A stretch of DNA of 64,000 bases from Paraprevotella stercoravium (GCA_018883665.1 JAHLFU010000017.1:33616-97615), one strand, 5' to 3'; positions 33,752-43,439 are shown, counted from the stretch's first letter. Translations and numbers: made by a program. The notes: generated from the letters alone by a model not told the origin.

Positions 33752-35017
33752 ATGAGAGTACTGATTGTCAATACATCTGAGAAGACAGGAGGAGCCGCTA
33801 TTGCAGCCAACCGTCTTATGGAAACCCTGAACAACAATGGGGTAAAGGCTAAAATGCTGGTTCGTGACAAAGTGACCGAAAGAATCACGGTAGCTGCTTT
33901 GCCGAAAAGCAAGATGCACCGGTTGCGCTTTCTTTGGGAGCGTCTGGCTATCTGGAAAGCCAACTCTTTTAAAAAGCACCATCTGTTTTATGTAGATATA
34001 GCCAATGTTGGAGCCGATATCACTTCTTTACCGGAATTTAAGGAGGCGGACATTATTCATTTGCATTGGATAAATCAGGGCTTTCTTTCCTTAGATGGTA
34101 TACGTAAAATCATTGCCAGCGGTAAACCTGTAGTATGGACCATGCATGATATGTGGCCTTTTACCGGTATTTGCCATCATAGTGATGATTGCGAACGTTT
34201 TCAGCAAGAGTGTCATCACTGTCCTTTGCTTTATAAAGGCGGAGCACATGATCTTTCTTATCGTGTGTTCCAGAAAAAGAAGAATCTGTTCCGTAATGCC
34301 CATGTCACTTTTGTGGCTTGCAGCCAGTGGCTGGAGAAACGGGCCAAGCAAAGTGCCTTGCTGATCGGACAACGGATTGTGACAATTCCCAATCCGATCA
34401 ATTCTGTTATCTTCAAACCGGAATCAAAAGCCCAGGCACGTCTGAATTTTAATTTACCCGAAAAGAAACGCCTGATTCTGTTCGGTTCCATGAAAACTAC
34501 AGACAAACGTAAGGGAATCGATTATCTGATCGAGGCTTGTCGCATTCTTAAAGAGCAGTATGCCGAATTATCAGAGCAGTTGGGAGTTGTGATTGTTGGT
34601 AATGAAGCCGATCAATTACGCAATAGTCTGCCGCTTCCTACTTATTCCATTGATTATGTGGCTGATGAAAAGCGTATGGCTACATTATATAATGCCGTAG
34701 ATCTTTTTGTGACTCCATCATTGCAGGAGAATTTGCCGAATACAATCGCCGAGGCTATGGCCTGTGGTACTCCGTGTGTCGGTTTCCGTGTCGGAGGAAT
34801 ACCCGAGATGATTGATCATTTGGAAAACGGATATGTAGCTGAGTATAAGGATGCTTCTGATTTGGCAAAAGGAATGGCTTATGTGCTTACCGAAGCGGAT
34901 TATCCGGAAATGAGCCGTGCGGCTGTCCGAAAGGCTGGTCTGGCCTATAGTGAGCGCCATGTAGCCATGAAATATATCAATATATATAATCAGACTACAG
35001 ATAAGGCAAAAGCCTAA
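33752..35017 (+). CDS. GT4-family glycosyltransferase
   Basis: 421 residues, GT-B fold. N-terminal 'NTSEKTGGAAIAANRL' binds the acceptor; C-terminal 'FVTPSLQENLPNTIAEAM' with 'GTPCVGFRVGGIPEMI' is the GT4 donor-binding E-x7-E region. This is a retaining sugar transferase, substrate unknown. Confidence 0.92.
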   Translation: MRVLIVNTSEKTGGAAIAANRLMETLNNNGVKAKMLVRDKVTERITVAALPKSKMHRLRFLWERLAIWKANSFKKHHLFYVDIANVGADITSLPEFKEADIIHLHWINQGFLSLDGIRKIIASGKPVVWTMHDMWPFTGICHHSDDCERFQQECHHCPLLYKGGAHDLSYRVFQKKKNLFRNAHVTFVACSQWLEKRAKQSALLIGQRIVTIPNPINSVIFKPESKAQARLNFNLPEKKRLILFGSMKTTDKRKGIDYLIEACRILKEQYAELSEQLGVVIVGNEADQLRNSLPLPTYSIDYVADEKRMATLYNAVDLFVTPSLQENLPNTIAEAMACGTPCVGFRVGGIPEMIDHLENGYVAEYKDASDLAKGMAYVLTEADYPEMSRAAVRKAGLAYSERHVAMKYINIYNQTTDKAKA

Positions 35018-35044
35018 GAATATAAAAACAATTTAAAGAAATAT

Positions 35045-35848
35045 ATGAATCAAGACCCCTATCCGAGTATTACGGTGGCTACGGTCACCTATAATGCAGC
35101 ACAGACATTGCCACGTACACTGAAGAGTGTTGCGGCACAGACTTATCCGAATATTGAGCATCTTATTGTGGACGGATGTTCCAAAGACAACACCATGGAG
35201 TTGGTGCATCAGTATGTGGAGCAGAATACGCGTGAGGAAATACCTCATCAGATTCACTTGATAAACGAGCCTGATAAAGGTCTGTATGATGCCATGAACA
35301 AGGCAATTATGGCTGCAGAAGGTGAATATATCTGCTTCCTGAATGCCGGTGATTGCTTTCATAGTCCCGATACGTTGAAGCGACTGATGGAACAGCTCAA
35401 ATGGGATCAGTTGGAACCGGGGCGGCGCCCGGCTGTTCTTTACGGTGAAACGGATTTAGTCGACGCAGAGGGGAATTTCATTCGTCACCGCAGGCTTCAG
35501 GCTCCTCAAAAGCTCAGTTTCCGGAGTTTTTTGCAAGGTATGTTGGTATGTCATCAGTCTTTTTATGTGCGTACGGATCTGGCACGTGAGGAACTGTATG
35601 ATATGAGATATCGTTTTTCGGCCGATTATGACTGGTGTATCCGTATCATGAAGAAAGCGAAGAAAAAACGCTTGGCGTTGCATAACTCTAATCTGATTCT
35701 TACGGATTATCTGAGTGAGGGACTGACAACACAGAATCACCGGAAATCACTTATGGAGCGCTTGCGCATTATGGCTCGTCATTTTGGATGGCCGGCTGCC
35801 ATCGGGCAGCATATTTGGTTTGTGGTGCGCAGTGTCATCAAAAAATAA
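35045..35848 (+). CDS. GT2-family glycosyltransferase
   Basis: 267 residues. 'SITVATVTYNAAQTLPRTL', 'LIVDGCSKDNT' and 'ISEP/INEPDKGLYDAMNKA' resemble the GT2 branch of WcaA-like glycosyltransferases with the motif 'EPDKGLYDAMNKG'. It is the last gene of the cluster, before a very strong terminator. Confidence 0.9.
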   Translation: MNQDPYPSITVATVTYNAAQTLPRTLKSVAAQTYPNIEHLIVDGCSKDNTMELVHQYVEQNTREEIPHQIHLINEPDKGLYDAMNKAIMAAEGEYICFLNAGDCFHSPDTLKRLMEQLKWDQLEPGRRPAVLYGETDLVDAEGNFIRHRRLQAPQKLSFRSFLQGMLVCHQSFYVRTDLAREELYDMRYRFSADYDWCIRIMKKAKKKRLALHNSNLILTDYLSEGLTTQNHRKSLMERLRIMARHFGWPAAIGQHIWFVVRSVIKK

Positions 35849-35909
35849 ACATCAGGACCGTTTTGGAAAATCAACGAAAGGAAATTCCAAAACGGTCCTG
35901 ATGTTTTTA
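35849..35909. terminator. Strong terminator ending the glycan cluster
   Basis: A perfect 20-bp stem (35849-35868 with 35885-35904) with a 16-base loop and TTTTT. It is also suited to stop transcription of metG from the opposite strand. Confidence 0.92.
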
Positions 35910-35943
35910 TAAGTGTTTCTTTACTTTCTCAATTCTTCTTGCA

Positions 35944-37983
35944 TTATCCTACGCAAGAGCCTGGTTTTACTTCTTTTTCCGGAGTGATGACGCTGAGTGA
36001 ACCGTCGTGGTTCACGGCAGAGAGGATCATACCCTGGCTTTCGATACCCTTGAGCTTGCGTGGAGCTAGATTGGCAATGAAGCAAACCTGCTTGCCTACC
36101 AGATCTTCCGGCTTGTAGTATTTGGCAATACCCGAAACGATGGTGCGATTCTCCAGTCCGTCGGCAATTTTGAAGCAAAGCAGTTTGTCGGCTTTAGGTA
36201 CCTTGGTGCATTCCAATACAGTACCTACACGGATATCCAGTTTTTCGAAGTCCTCGAACGGAATGTTCTCTTTGATCGGTTCTGCCTTATAGTTAGCCTC
36301 TTCATTCGCTTTCTTGGTGTCCAGCAGCTTCTGGATCTGAGCCTCGATGGCAGCATCCTCGATCTTCTCGAAGAGCAGCTCCGGCTTATTCAGCTGATGG
36401 CCTTCCTGCAACAGATTGGTGTTACCCAGCTGGGCCCATTCGAAGGTTTCCATATTCAGCATGTGGCGTAGTTTCTCGCTGCTGAACGGCAGGAACGGTT
36501 CGAAGGCGATGGCCAGATTGGCGGTGAGCTGCAAAGAGATGTAGATAATGGTTTTCACACGCTCTGGATCAGTCTTGATGACCTTCCAAGGTTCGCAGTC
36601 AGCGATGTACTTGTTACCGATGCGGGCCAGATTCATAGCCTCCTTCTGAGCGTCACGGAACTTGAAGTTGTCCAACAGTTCTTCTACCTTCACCTTTACA
36701 TCCTTGAACTCATCCAAAGTGGCCTGATCGTATTCGGTCAGCTCACCACAAGCCGGTACCACACCGTTATAGTATTTCTGAGTGAGCTGCAGGGCTCTGT
36801 TTACGAAGTTTCCGTAAACAGCTACCAGTTCGTTATTATTGCGTGCCTGGAAGTCTTTCCAGGTAAAGTCGTTATCCTTGGTTTCCGGTGCATTGGCAGT
36901 GAGTACATAACGCAGTACATCCTGCTTGCCCTCGAAGTCGCGCAGATATTCGTGCAACCATACGGCCCAGTTACGTGAAGTGGAAATCTTGTCACCTTCC
37001 AGATTCAGGAACTCGTTGCTCGGTACGTTGTCTGGCAGAATGTAGCTGCCTTCAGCCTTCAGCATGGCCGGGAACACGATGCAGTGGAACACGATATTGT
37101 CCTTACCGATGAAATGTACCAGACGGCTTTCAGGATCTTTCCACCACTTTTCCCAGGAATCTGGAAGCAGTTCCTTGGTGTTGCTGATATAACCGATAGG
37201 AGCGTCGAACCATACATACAGCACTTTGCCCTCGGCACCCTCAACCGGTACTGGAATACCCCAATCCAGGTCGCGGCTTACGGCGCGTGGCTGCAAGCCC
37301 ATATCGAGCCAGCTCTTGCACTGACCGTATACGTTGTTACGCCATTCCTTGTGGTCTTCCAGAATCCACTGGCGCAACCAGCTTTCGTGCTTGTCGAGCG
37401 GCAGATACCAGTGCTTGGTTTCGCGCATCACCGGTTTGGAACCGCTGATGGCACTTTTGGGATTGATCAGATCGGTAGGAGAGAGTGAAGTACCGCACTT
37501 CTCGCACTGGTCACCATAAGCACCTTCGGCATGGCAATGCGGACATTCTCCAGTGATATAACGGTCGGCCAGGAAAGTCTGTGCCTCTTCGTCATAATAT
37601 TGCATAGACGTTTTCTCGATGAACTCGCCTTTGTCGTACAACGTTCTGAAGAACTCAGACGCTGTCTGACGGTGTACTTCCGAACTGGTGCGTCCGTATA
37701 CATCGAAAGAGATACCGAACTCCTTGAAAGAATCGCGGATCAGCGTGTGATAACGGTCTACCACATCCTGCGGAGTGATACCTTCTTTCTTGGCACGGAT
37801 GGTGATGGGCACACCGTGCTCGTCCGATCCGCCAATGAACAGTACTTCTTCTTTCTTCAAACGCAAATATCTCACGTAGATATCGGCCGGAACATAGACA
37901 CCTGCCAGATGTCCGATATGTACCGGACCGTTGGCATAGGGCAATGCCGATGTTACCGTGGTTCTTTTGAATTTCTTATCCAT
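35944..37983 (-). CDS. metG: Methionyl-tRNA synthetase
   Basis: 679 residues. The class I HIGH motif is 'PYANGPVHIGHLAG', the KMSKS-equivalent is 'KISTSRNWA', and a two-knuckle zinc site is visible as 'CPHCHAEGAYGDQCEKCG'. The extra C-terminal domain ('FEKLDIRVGTVLECTKVPKA') is the EMAP/Trbp111-like tRNA-binding and dimerisation module. It charges tRNA-Met. A promoter is seen at 38019-38026. Confidence 0.98.
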   Translation of the reverse strand: MDKKFKRTTVTSALPYANGPVHIGHLAGVYVPADIYVRYLRLKKEEVLFIGGSDEHGVPITIRAKKEGITPQDVVDRYHTLIRDSFKEFGISFDVYGRTSSEVHRQTASEFFRTLYDKGEFIEKTSMQYYDEEAQTFLADRYITGECPHCHAEGAYGDQCEKCGTSLSPTDLINPKSAISGSKPVMRETKHWYLPLDKHESWLRQWILEDHKEWRNNVYGQCKSWLDMGLQPRAVSRDLDWGIPVPVEGAEGKVLYVWFDAPIGYISNTKELLPDSWEKWWKDPESRLVHFIGKDNIVFHCIVFPAMLKAEGSYILPDNVPSNEFLNLEGDKISTSRNWAVWLHEYLRDFEGKQDVLRYVLTANAPETKDNDFTWKDFQARNNNELVAVYGNFVNRALQLTQKYYNGVVPACGELTEYDQATLDEFKDVKVKVEELLDNFKFRDAQKEAMNLARIGNKYIADCEPWKVIKTDPERVKTIIYISLQLTANLAIAFEPFLPFSSEKLRHMLNMETFEWAQLGNTNLLQEGHQLNKPELLFEKIEDAAIEAQIQKLLDTKKANEEANYKAEPIKENIPFEDFEKLDIRVGTVLECTKVPKADKLLCFKIADGLENRTIVSGIAKYYKPEDLVGKQVCFIANLAPRKLKGIESQGMILSAVNHDGSLSVITPEKEVKPGSCVG

Positions 37984-38018
37984 TTTATCGTTTTTTGTTT
38001 AATTTACTGTTTTGCTTA

Positions 38019-38026
38019 CAAAGATA
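38019..38026 (-). promoter_or_regulatory. -7 box of metG
   Basis: The minus strand reads TATCTTTG, 35 bases upstream of the metG ATG. Confidence 0.65.
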
Positions 38027-38039
38027 CGGATAAAAAATG

Positions 38040-38070
38040 AAAAAGGCACCCAGATTGCGGGTGCCTTTTT
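38040..38070. terminator. Terminator of the comM-like unit
   Basis: A perfect 12-bp stem aaaaaggcaccc/gggtgccttttt with a 7-base loop. On the minus strand, T-runs follow. It separates the comM-like gene from metG. Confidence 0.88.
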
Positions 38071-38091
38071 CGGTTATCTTTTTCTTGCAGG

Positions 38092-39630
38092 TCATTCGCC
38101 CCAGTTGCTGCGGTCCAGATTGCGGTAACCGATGGCTTCGGCCACATGATGCGTTTCAATCTGTGCGCTTCCTTCCAGATCGGCGATGGTGCGGGCCACA
38201 CGTAGAATGCGGTCGTAGGCACGGGCCGAAAGTTGCAACCGATTCATGGCTTGGCGCAGCAGTTCCAAACAGCTCTCCGACGGAGTGGCGTAAAGACGCA
38301 ACAGCTTGCTGTCCATCTGGGCATTGCAATGGATTCCTTTGTAAGGCGCATAGCGTTCGGCCTGTATGGCGCGTGCCTTGATGACCCGTTCGCGGATGGT
38401 GGCGCTGCTTTCACCTTTTTCCTTTTGCGAAAGCTCCTGAAAGGATAGGGGTGTGATTTCGATTTGCAAGTCAATGCGGTCTAATAGCGGACCGGAAATC
38501 TTGTTCAGATAGCGTTGGATCTGTCCCGGAGTGCAGACACAAGTCTTGTTTGGGTCGTTATAGTAGCCACATGGGCACGGGTTCATGGAGGCGACAAACA
38601 TGAACGAACAGGGATAAGTGATCGTGTATTTGGCCCTTGAAATGTTGATAACCCGATCCTCAAGAGGCTGACGCAGTACTTCCAGGGAGGCACGTGAGAA
38701 TTCCGGAAGCTCGTCACAGAAAAGCACGCCGTTGTGCGCCAGACTGATTTCTCCCGGTTGCGGGTTGGTACCACCGCCAACAAGGGCCACCTGTGAGATG
38801 GTGTGATGCGGAGCACGGAACGGACGTTGTGCTATGAGTGTTGTGTCTTTTCCTAATTTTCCAGCCACAGAATGAATCTGTGTGGTTTCCAGACTCTCGG
38901 TAAGTGTCAGCGGAGGTAAAATGGATGGCAACCGTTTGGCCATCATGGACTTTCCGCTTCCCGGAGGACCGATCATGATGAGATTATGTCCGCCGGCTGC
39001 GGCTACTTCCAGGGCACGTTTTACATGTTCTTGTCCCTTGACATCGGCAAAGTCAAATTCATGCTGGGCCTGTCTTTCATAAAAATCTTTCCGGGTATCT
39101 AATATCTTGGGAGTAAGACTGTCTTTACCGTTCAAAAAATCAATGACCTGACGGATATGATTGGCACCATATACCTTAAGCTGATTGACAACAGCAGCTT
39201 CGCAGACATTCTGTTCCGGCACAATCAGGCCTTCATAGCCGAGTGTTCGGGCTTTGATGGCCATCAGTAAAGCTCCGGTCACCGGCTGTATGCTTCCGTC
39301 CAGACTAAGTTCGCCTACCATCATGAAACGTTCCAGCCGTTCCGTGCATACGGTTCCTTGGGTTGCCAGAATACCTATAGCCAAAGGCAAATCATATCCC
39401 GCACCTTCTTTTCGGATGCTGGCTGGTGCCATGTTAACGACGATTCTTTTGGACGGAAATTCATATCCACTGTTTTCGATAGCCGAGATGATGCGTTCGT
39501 GACTTTCCTTGACAGCACTGTCCGGCAAACCCACCAAAAAGAATTTGATTCCTCTTGATGCGTGCACTTCAATGGTCACGGGTATGGCCTCAAGACCTTG
39601 AATGGCTGCTCCAAAAACTTTTACCAGCAT
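38092..39630 (-). CDS. YifB/ComM-family Mg-chelatase-like AAA ATPase
   Basis: 512 residues, the usual length. An N-terminal ChlI-like domain (about 20-140) is followed by the AAA core with Walker A 'GPPGSGKSMMAKRLPSILPP' (near 215) and 'LFCDELPEFSRASLEVLRQP' as Walker B, then 'MNPCPCGYYNDPNKTC' and a C-terminal ChlI domain. In competent bacteria ComM is a helicase aiding branch migration during DNA integration; in Bacteroides its role is not established. It starts 19 bases after the thioredoxin-fold lipoprotein gene, in one unit. Confidence 0.93.
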   Translation of the reverse strand: MLVKVFGAAIQGLEAIPVTIEVHASRGIKFFLVGLPDSAVKESHERIISAIENSGYEFPSKRIVVNMAPASIRKEGAGYDLPLAIGILATQGTVCTERLERFMMVGELSLDGSIQPVTGALLMAIKARTLGYEGLIVPEQNVCEAAVVNQLKVYGANHIRQVIDFLNGKDSLTPKILDTRKDFYERQAQHEFDFADVKGQEHVKRALEVAAAGGHNLIMIGPPGSGKSMMAKRLPSILPPLTLTESLETTQIHSVAGKLGKDTTLIAQRPFRAPHHTISQVALVGGGTNPQPGEISLAHNGVLFCDELPEFSRASLEVLRQPLEDRVINISRAKYTITYPCSFMFVASMNPCPCGYYNDPNKTCVCTPGQIQRYLNKISGPLLDRIDLQIEITPLSFQELSQKEKGESSATIRERVIKARAIQAERYAPYKGIHCNAQMDSKLLRLYATPSESCLELLRQAMNRLQLSARAYDRILRVARTIADLEGSAQIETHHVAEAIGYRNLDRSNWGE

Positions 39631-39649
39631 GCGACTTGTATTGATGTTT

Positions 39650-40651
39650 TTATTTGAGACGCTTTTCTATTTCCGGACGAATGTCCTTCTCCAAGCTTCG
39701 GCCTCGGGCAATAACAGTTTGTTTGTGGTCAATCAGGATATGGTAAGGAATGTCATTGATATTCAGTTTCTGCAATAAGGGATTGTCCCAGGCTTTAAAG
39801 TCACAATAAACCGGCCAGTTTATTGTGTCGCGTTGCATACTTCCTTTCAGTATCTGAGGATTGATATCCAGAGAGTAACTGAAGAAACCCAAGCGGGAAG
39901 AGTATTTTCTTTGCAGTTTTTTCGTCTGGTAAATAATATACCCGCTATTGCGCCAACTAGCCCAGAAAGAAATTAGGGTAAGCTGTTTAGACAGCCTGTC
40001 TGAATGGATGGTATCTCCTTTGATGCAGGATAATGTGAACGAAGGAAGTTTTTTGCCTACAGTATTGTTTCCCAAAGCTAGTATTTTACCACGCAAAGCC
40101 TTTAAAGGAATATTCTCCGGTTGTGCCTTGGTCAGAACCTGATACAGGTCCCAAACTTTCTTGTAATTATCTTCAGGATAATTCAGAAAATATTCCTTGA
40201 ACAGAAAAATGCTGACTGCTGATTCCGCTTGCTTCCGGATAAACTGTTCGGCAGACGAGACAAGTTCTTGCTTGCTGCTTTTTAGATTCTTCATCCGAAA
40301 TTGAGTCATATCCTCATTTTCGGGACTGCCAGTAATTTCCGTTTCGTTGAGTTTCCGGGCATCGCCCTTTAATTTTACCTGTTGTCCTCCTTCTGCGAAG
40401 ATGACATGTTCGGAAAAATTAGGATAGAGCAACATCAGTGTCGTTTTCTTTTTCAGGGGAATCCGATATTCGAACTTACCTTCAACAAGCTTTACCGTGT
40501 CCAGATGGTCTATAGCACCTTCAGGACTGTAAATATAGAATTCACCCTGCTGCAGGTGATCAAATTCTCCACTTAATAAAAAGTGGTCTTTAGAATTTCT
40601 ACAGCTGAGCAGGGTGAATACTGATAAAATATAGAGAAATATTCTCTTCAT
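39650..40651 (-). CDS. TlpA-like thioredoxin-fold lipoprotein lacking the CxxC active site
   Basis: 333 residues. A lipobox 'TLLSC' puts the acyl cysteine at residue 17. An N-terminal DUF4369-like beta domain (about 25-115) and a helical linker precede a thioredoxin fold (about 205-333). Where the redox motif WCxxC should be, the sequence reads 'FWASWRNSGY', so both catalytic cysteines are lost while the fold framework ('IPYHILID' cis-Pro region) is kept. It is therefore a probable binding or scaffolding protein rather than a reductase. It lies between the TPR lipoprotein and comM-like genes, 19 bases from each. Confidence 0.85.
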   Translation of the reverse strand: MKRIFLYILSVFTLLSCRNSKDHFLLSGEFDHLQQGEFYIYSPEGAIDHLDTVKLVEGKFEYRIPLKKKTTLMLLYPNFSEHVIFAEGGQQVKLKGDARKLNETEITGSPENEDMTQFRMKNLKSSKQELVSSAEQFIRKQAESAVSIFLFKEYFLNYPEDNYKKVWDLYQVLTKAQPENIPLKALRGKILALGNNTVGKKLPSFTLSCIKGDTIHSDRLSKQLTLISFWASWRNSGYIIYQTKKLQRKYSSRLGFFSYSLDINPQILKGSMQRDTINWPVYCDFKAWDNPLLQKLNINDIPYHILIDHKQTVIARGRSLEKDIRPEIEKRLK

Positions 40652-40670
40652 TCTTTAATTTTACAGTTAA

Positions 40671-42365
40671 TTACTTAACCAGGCTTTCAATGGTAGAAGC
40701 GAAGTTTGCAAACTCAAGGTCAGTTGCGGCACGTTTTGCCAAAGAAGCATCCTTGCTGATAGCTGCGCTCAAGTTGCTGCTTACACCAGCTGCGTCGTTG
40801 GTACGTGCAGCTACGATAGCCTTCAGATAAGAAGTGTATGCATCTGCATTCTTCACATTATTCAAAGTAGTCTTGGCTGAAGCATAGTCCTTGTTCAGGA
40901 TCTGAGCCAAAGCAGCACTGTTGGTGTTTACACCGCTCAGGTTGCTGGCAGCCTGCTGGTAATTACCCTTAGCGATCTGGATGTTACCCATGATTTCCTT
41001 GAATGAGTCTGCACCAGAACCCTTGGCGATATAAGTTTCTGCAGTAGAAACGTCACCCTTGGCCAAAGCGATCAGAGCCAGGTTGGTGTTGACTTCGCTA
41101 GCATCGCCCTTCAAAGATTTAGCCTTGTTCAGGTAGCTTTCTGCAGAGCTCAAATCTCCCTTAGCGTAAGCCAACTGGGCCAGGTTGTTGTAAGCACGGT
41201 AATCGTTTGCATACTGCTGGGTAGCTTTCTGATACCAAGTCTCTTTCTCTGCTGGAGTGCTTACCAAAGTTGCTCCGTAAAGAAGTTCCTCATTGCTCAG
41301 CTTGCTAGCATCTGATTTGAACTGTGCCAGGATTTCGTCATCGCTGCGGCCGATCAACTCGTAGTTGATAGTCAAGCGGGCACGACGCAATTCTGGAAGA
41401 ACGGTTTCAGCCAGTTCCTGGAATACAGCAGACATATTCTTGATCTGTGCTTCTCTTTCTTCCGGTTCCTTATACATAGACAATACACGCAAGATTACGT
41501 CCTTGTCCTGAATGTTGCTCTGAGAAACCAATTCCTGGAAACCGTCCCAATCCTCAGCTGTATACTTGGTCTTGATGTCGCTTTCCATCTTGTTGGCCTT
41601 CAACTCCTTGTTTACATACTTCTCAGAGTTGTTCTGACGATTTTCAGCCAAGCGGGTATTCAGATCCAAAGCACCGTCTGGAGAAGCATAGGCTGAAATT
41701 TCGATATCGCTCAAAGCTTTGCCCTTCTGGTCAGCCTTGATGTCTTTCAAAGTCTGGATAAAGTCTTTGATAGAAGTAGATGACAACTCGCTATTGCGGA
41801 TGTTTGCCTGTTGGATCAAGAACTTGATAGTAGCTTCCTGACGCTGTTTGATGATACGCTGGAAACCGTCTGGAGCAATTGCAGGATTGGCTGAAGCCAA
41901 AGTGTTCTTTAATAATTCAGAAGTTGCAACAACACCATAACCGATTTTAACTTCAGGAACTGTTACGGTCTTCTTTCCAACTTTTGCATCGAATCTCAGA
42001 TACAAATCTGCTTTCTGCATGGCTGGAACAAAATCAAAGATGCTCTTCATAGTGTAATTGCCACCCATCTTGTAAGAGATTGTCTGGTTGTTACCATCAA
42101 CTTTCTCTCCTTGGAATGTTGCGCTGGCACCAGTTGCCTCTCCGCCTTCATACTTCAAAACCGGAGTAACGGTTACAACCGCTTTCTTCTTCATGTACTT
42201 TTCCGGGAACTGACCATTGATAGTTGCTGGTACCTGACCTGCTACGCTTTCCAATGGAGTAGGAGTCACTGTAAAGTTGTCGGCAGACAATGCGCCCAAC
42301 TTTTTACAAGAGGTGAATGCCAATGCAGACACCACTGTCATTGCTAGATAAAAATTTTTACGCAT
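40671..42365 (-). CDS. TPR-repeat lipoprotein with OmpA-like middle region
   Basis: 564 residues. Lipobox 'LAFTSCKK' (Cys20). Residues about 30-160 are beta-rich; about 215-265 resemble an OmpA-like peptidoglycan-binding stretch ('DIEISAYASPDGALDLNTRL'); about 375-564 form TPR-type repeats ('AYNNLAQLAYAKGDLSSAES' and similar). Codon choice is narrow, suggesting high expression, so this may be an abundant envelope lipoprotein. Its function is not known. It has its own promoter and probably drives the two genes below it. Confidence 0.85.
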   Translation of the reverse strand: MRKNFYLAMTVVSALAFTSCKKLGALSADNFTVTPTPLESVAGQVPATINGQFPEKYMKKKAVVTVTPVLKYEGGEATGASATFQGEKVDGNNQTISYKMGGNYTMKSIFDFVPAMQKADLYLRFDAKVGKKTVTVPEVKIGYGVVATSELLKNTLASANPAIAPDGFQRIIKQRQEATIKFLIQQANIRNSELSSTSIKDFIQTLKDIKADQKGKALSDIEISAYASPDGALDLNTRLAENRQNNSEKYVNKELKANKMESDIKTKYTAEDWDGFQELVSQSNIQDKDVILRVLSMYKEPEEREAQIKNMSAVFQELAETVLPELRRARLTINYELIGRSDDEILAQFKSDASKLSNEELLYGATLVSTPAEKETWYQKATQQYANDYRAYNNLAQLAYAKGDLSSAESYLNKAKSLKGDASEVNTNLALIALAKGDVSTAETYIAKGSGADSFKEIMGNIQIAKGNYQQAASNLSGVNTNSAALAQILNKDYASAKTTLNNVKNADAYTSYLKAIVAARTNDAAGVSSNLSAAISKDASLAKRAATDLEFANFASTIESLVK

Positions 42366-42397
42366 ACTAACTTAAATTATGTTATTCGTTGCAGTTG

Positions 42398-42405
42398 CAA
42401 AGATA
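42398..42405 (-). promoter_or_regulatory. -7 box of the TPR lipoprotein unit
   Basis: The minus strand reads TATCTTTG, 32 bases upstream of the ATG. A small palindrome ctttg-tccaa-caaag (42411-42425) overlaps the upstream promoter region and could be an operator. Confidence 0.6.
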
Positions 42406-42485
42406 AGTAACTTTGTCCAACAAAGAGACTTATTAGATTGAAAACTTGCAAAAAAAATAATAAAACCGTGTTTTTCTTATCTTTT

Positions 42486-43439
42486 TTACCTGTTGGTTTC
42501 CTTTTTATTGATATTCCGAGGGTGATGATTCAGTATTTCCTGACGGATCCGTGACGTATCTATATGAGTGTATATCTCTGTAGTGGCGATACTTTCATGT
42601 CCCAACATGCATTGAATGGCCCGTAAATTGGCTCCTCCCTCAAGCAAATGGGTGGCAAAAGAATGACGGAATGTATGAGGACTGATACTCTTATGAATAC
42701 CAGCTCGTTCGGCCTGTTCTTTGACAATGTAAAACACCATAATACGGGTTAATGGGGTTCCCTTTCTGAAACTGATAAAGACATAATCTTCGTTACCGGT
42801 TTTGATAGGAATGTGAACCCGGTCGGCAAACCAATAGTCCAGTTCTTTAATGGCACGTTCCGAGATGGGAACCAGACGCTCTTTGTTGCCTTTTCCTTCT
42901 ACACGGATAAAGCCTTCTTTTAGATAAAGATTGGAGATCTTCAACTGGCACAGTTCACTTACTCGAAGCCCACAGCTGTAAAGGACTTCCAGCATGGCCC
43001 GATTGCGTTGGCCTTCTTGTTTGGAAAGGTCTACACAACCAATCATCTGATCGATTTCTTCAACCGTAAGGACGTCCGGAATATGACGGGATATTTGAGG
43101 ACCTTCCAGAAGTTCGGTCGGATCTTGCTCCATGATGCCTTCCAGCAATAAAAAACGGTAAAAAGAGCGAAGTCCGGAAAGAATACGTGCCAATGAGCGG
43201 CTGCTGATGCCCATGTCTATTAGCATTCCGCAGAATTCCTGTAAATTTTCGATTGTAACAGCATTGTAATATAACTGTTTTTCCAAAAGAAATTCCTGTA
43301 AATGTTTCAGGTCATTTTGATAGGCTTCAAGCGTATTGGAGGATAAAGATTTCTCTAATTGGAGATACTGATTATATTTACGTAAAACACTTTTATCTAT
43401 AATCAGATTGTTCTGCTGATTTTTTGCGGGATATTCCAT
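42486..43439 (-). CDS. xerD: Tyrosine recombinase XerD-like
   Basis: 317 residues from the ATG at 43439. An in-frame TTG at 43463 exists but overlaps the aroQ promoter and adds residues not typical of the family. The N-terminal SAM-like core-binding domain (about 15-100) precedes the catalytic domain with Arg in 'LYSCGLRVSEL', His-x2-Arg in 'SPHTFRHSFATHLLEGG' and the nucleophile Tyr in 'TTEIYTHID'. Length and motifs match XerC/XerD, which resolve chromosome dimers at dif; D versus C cannot be settled here. It is divergent from aroQ. Confidence 0.9.
   Translation of the reverse strand: MEYPAKNQQNNLIIDKSVLRKYNQYLQLEKSLSSNTLEAYQNDLKHLQEFLLEKQLYYNAVTIENLQEFCGMLIDMGISSRSLARILSGLRSFYRFLLLEGIMEQDPTELLEGPQISRHIPDVLTVEEIDQMIGCVDLSKQEGQRNRAMLEVLYSCGLRVSELCQLKISNLYLKEGFIRVEGKGNKERLVPISERAIKELDYWFADRVHIPIKTGNEDYVFISFRKGTPLTRIMVFYIVKEQAERAGIHKSISPHTFRHSFATHLLEGGANLRAIQCMLGHESIATTEIYTHIDTSRIRQEILNHHPRNINKKETNR

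Noticed and set aside
42411..42425. Palindrome ctttg-tccaa-caaag as a firm operator
   Set aside because: Only five pairs; it may simply be part of the promoter, so it is mentioned only with the promoter entry.
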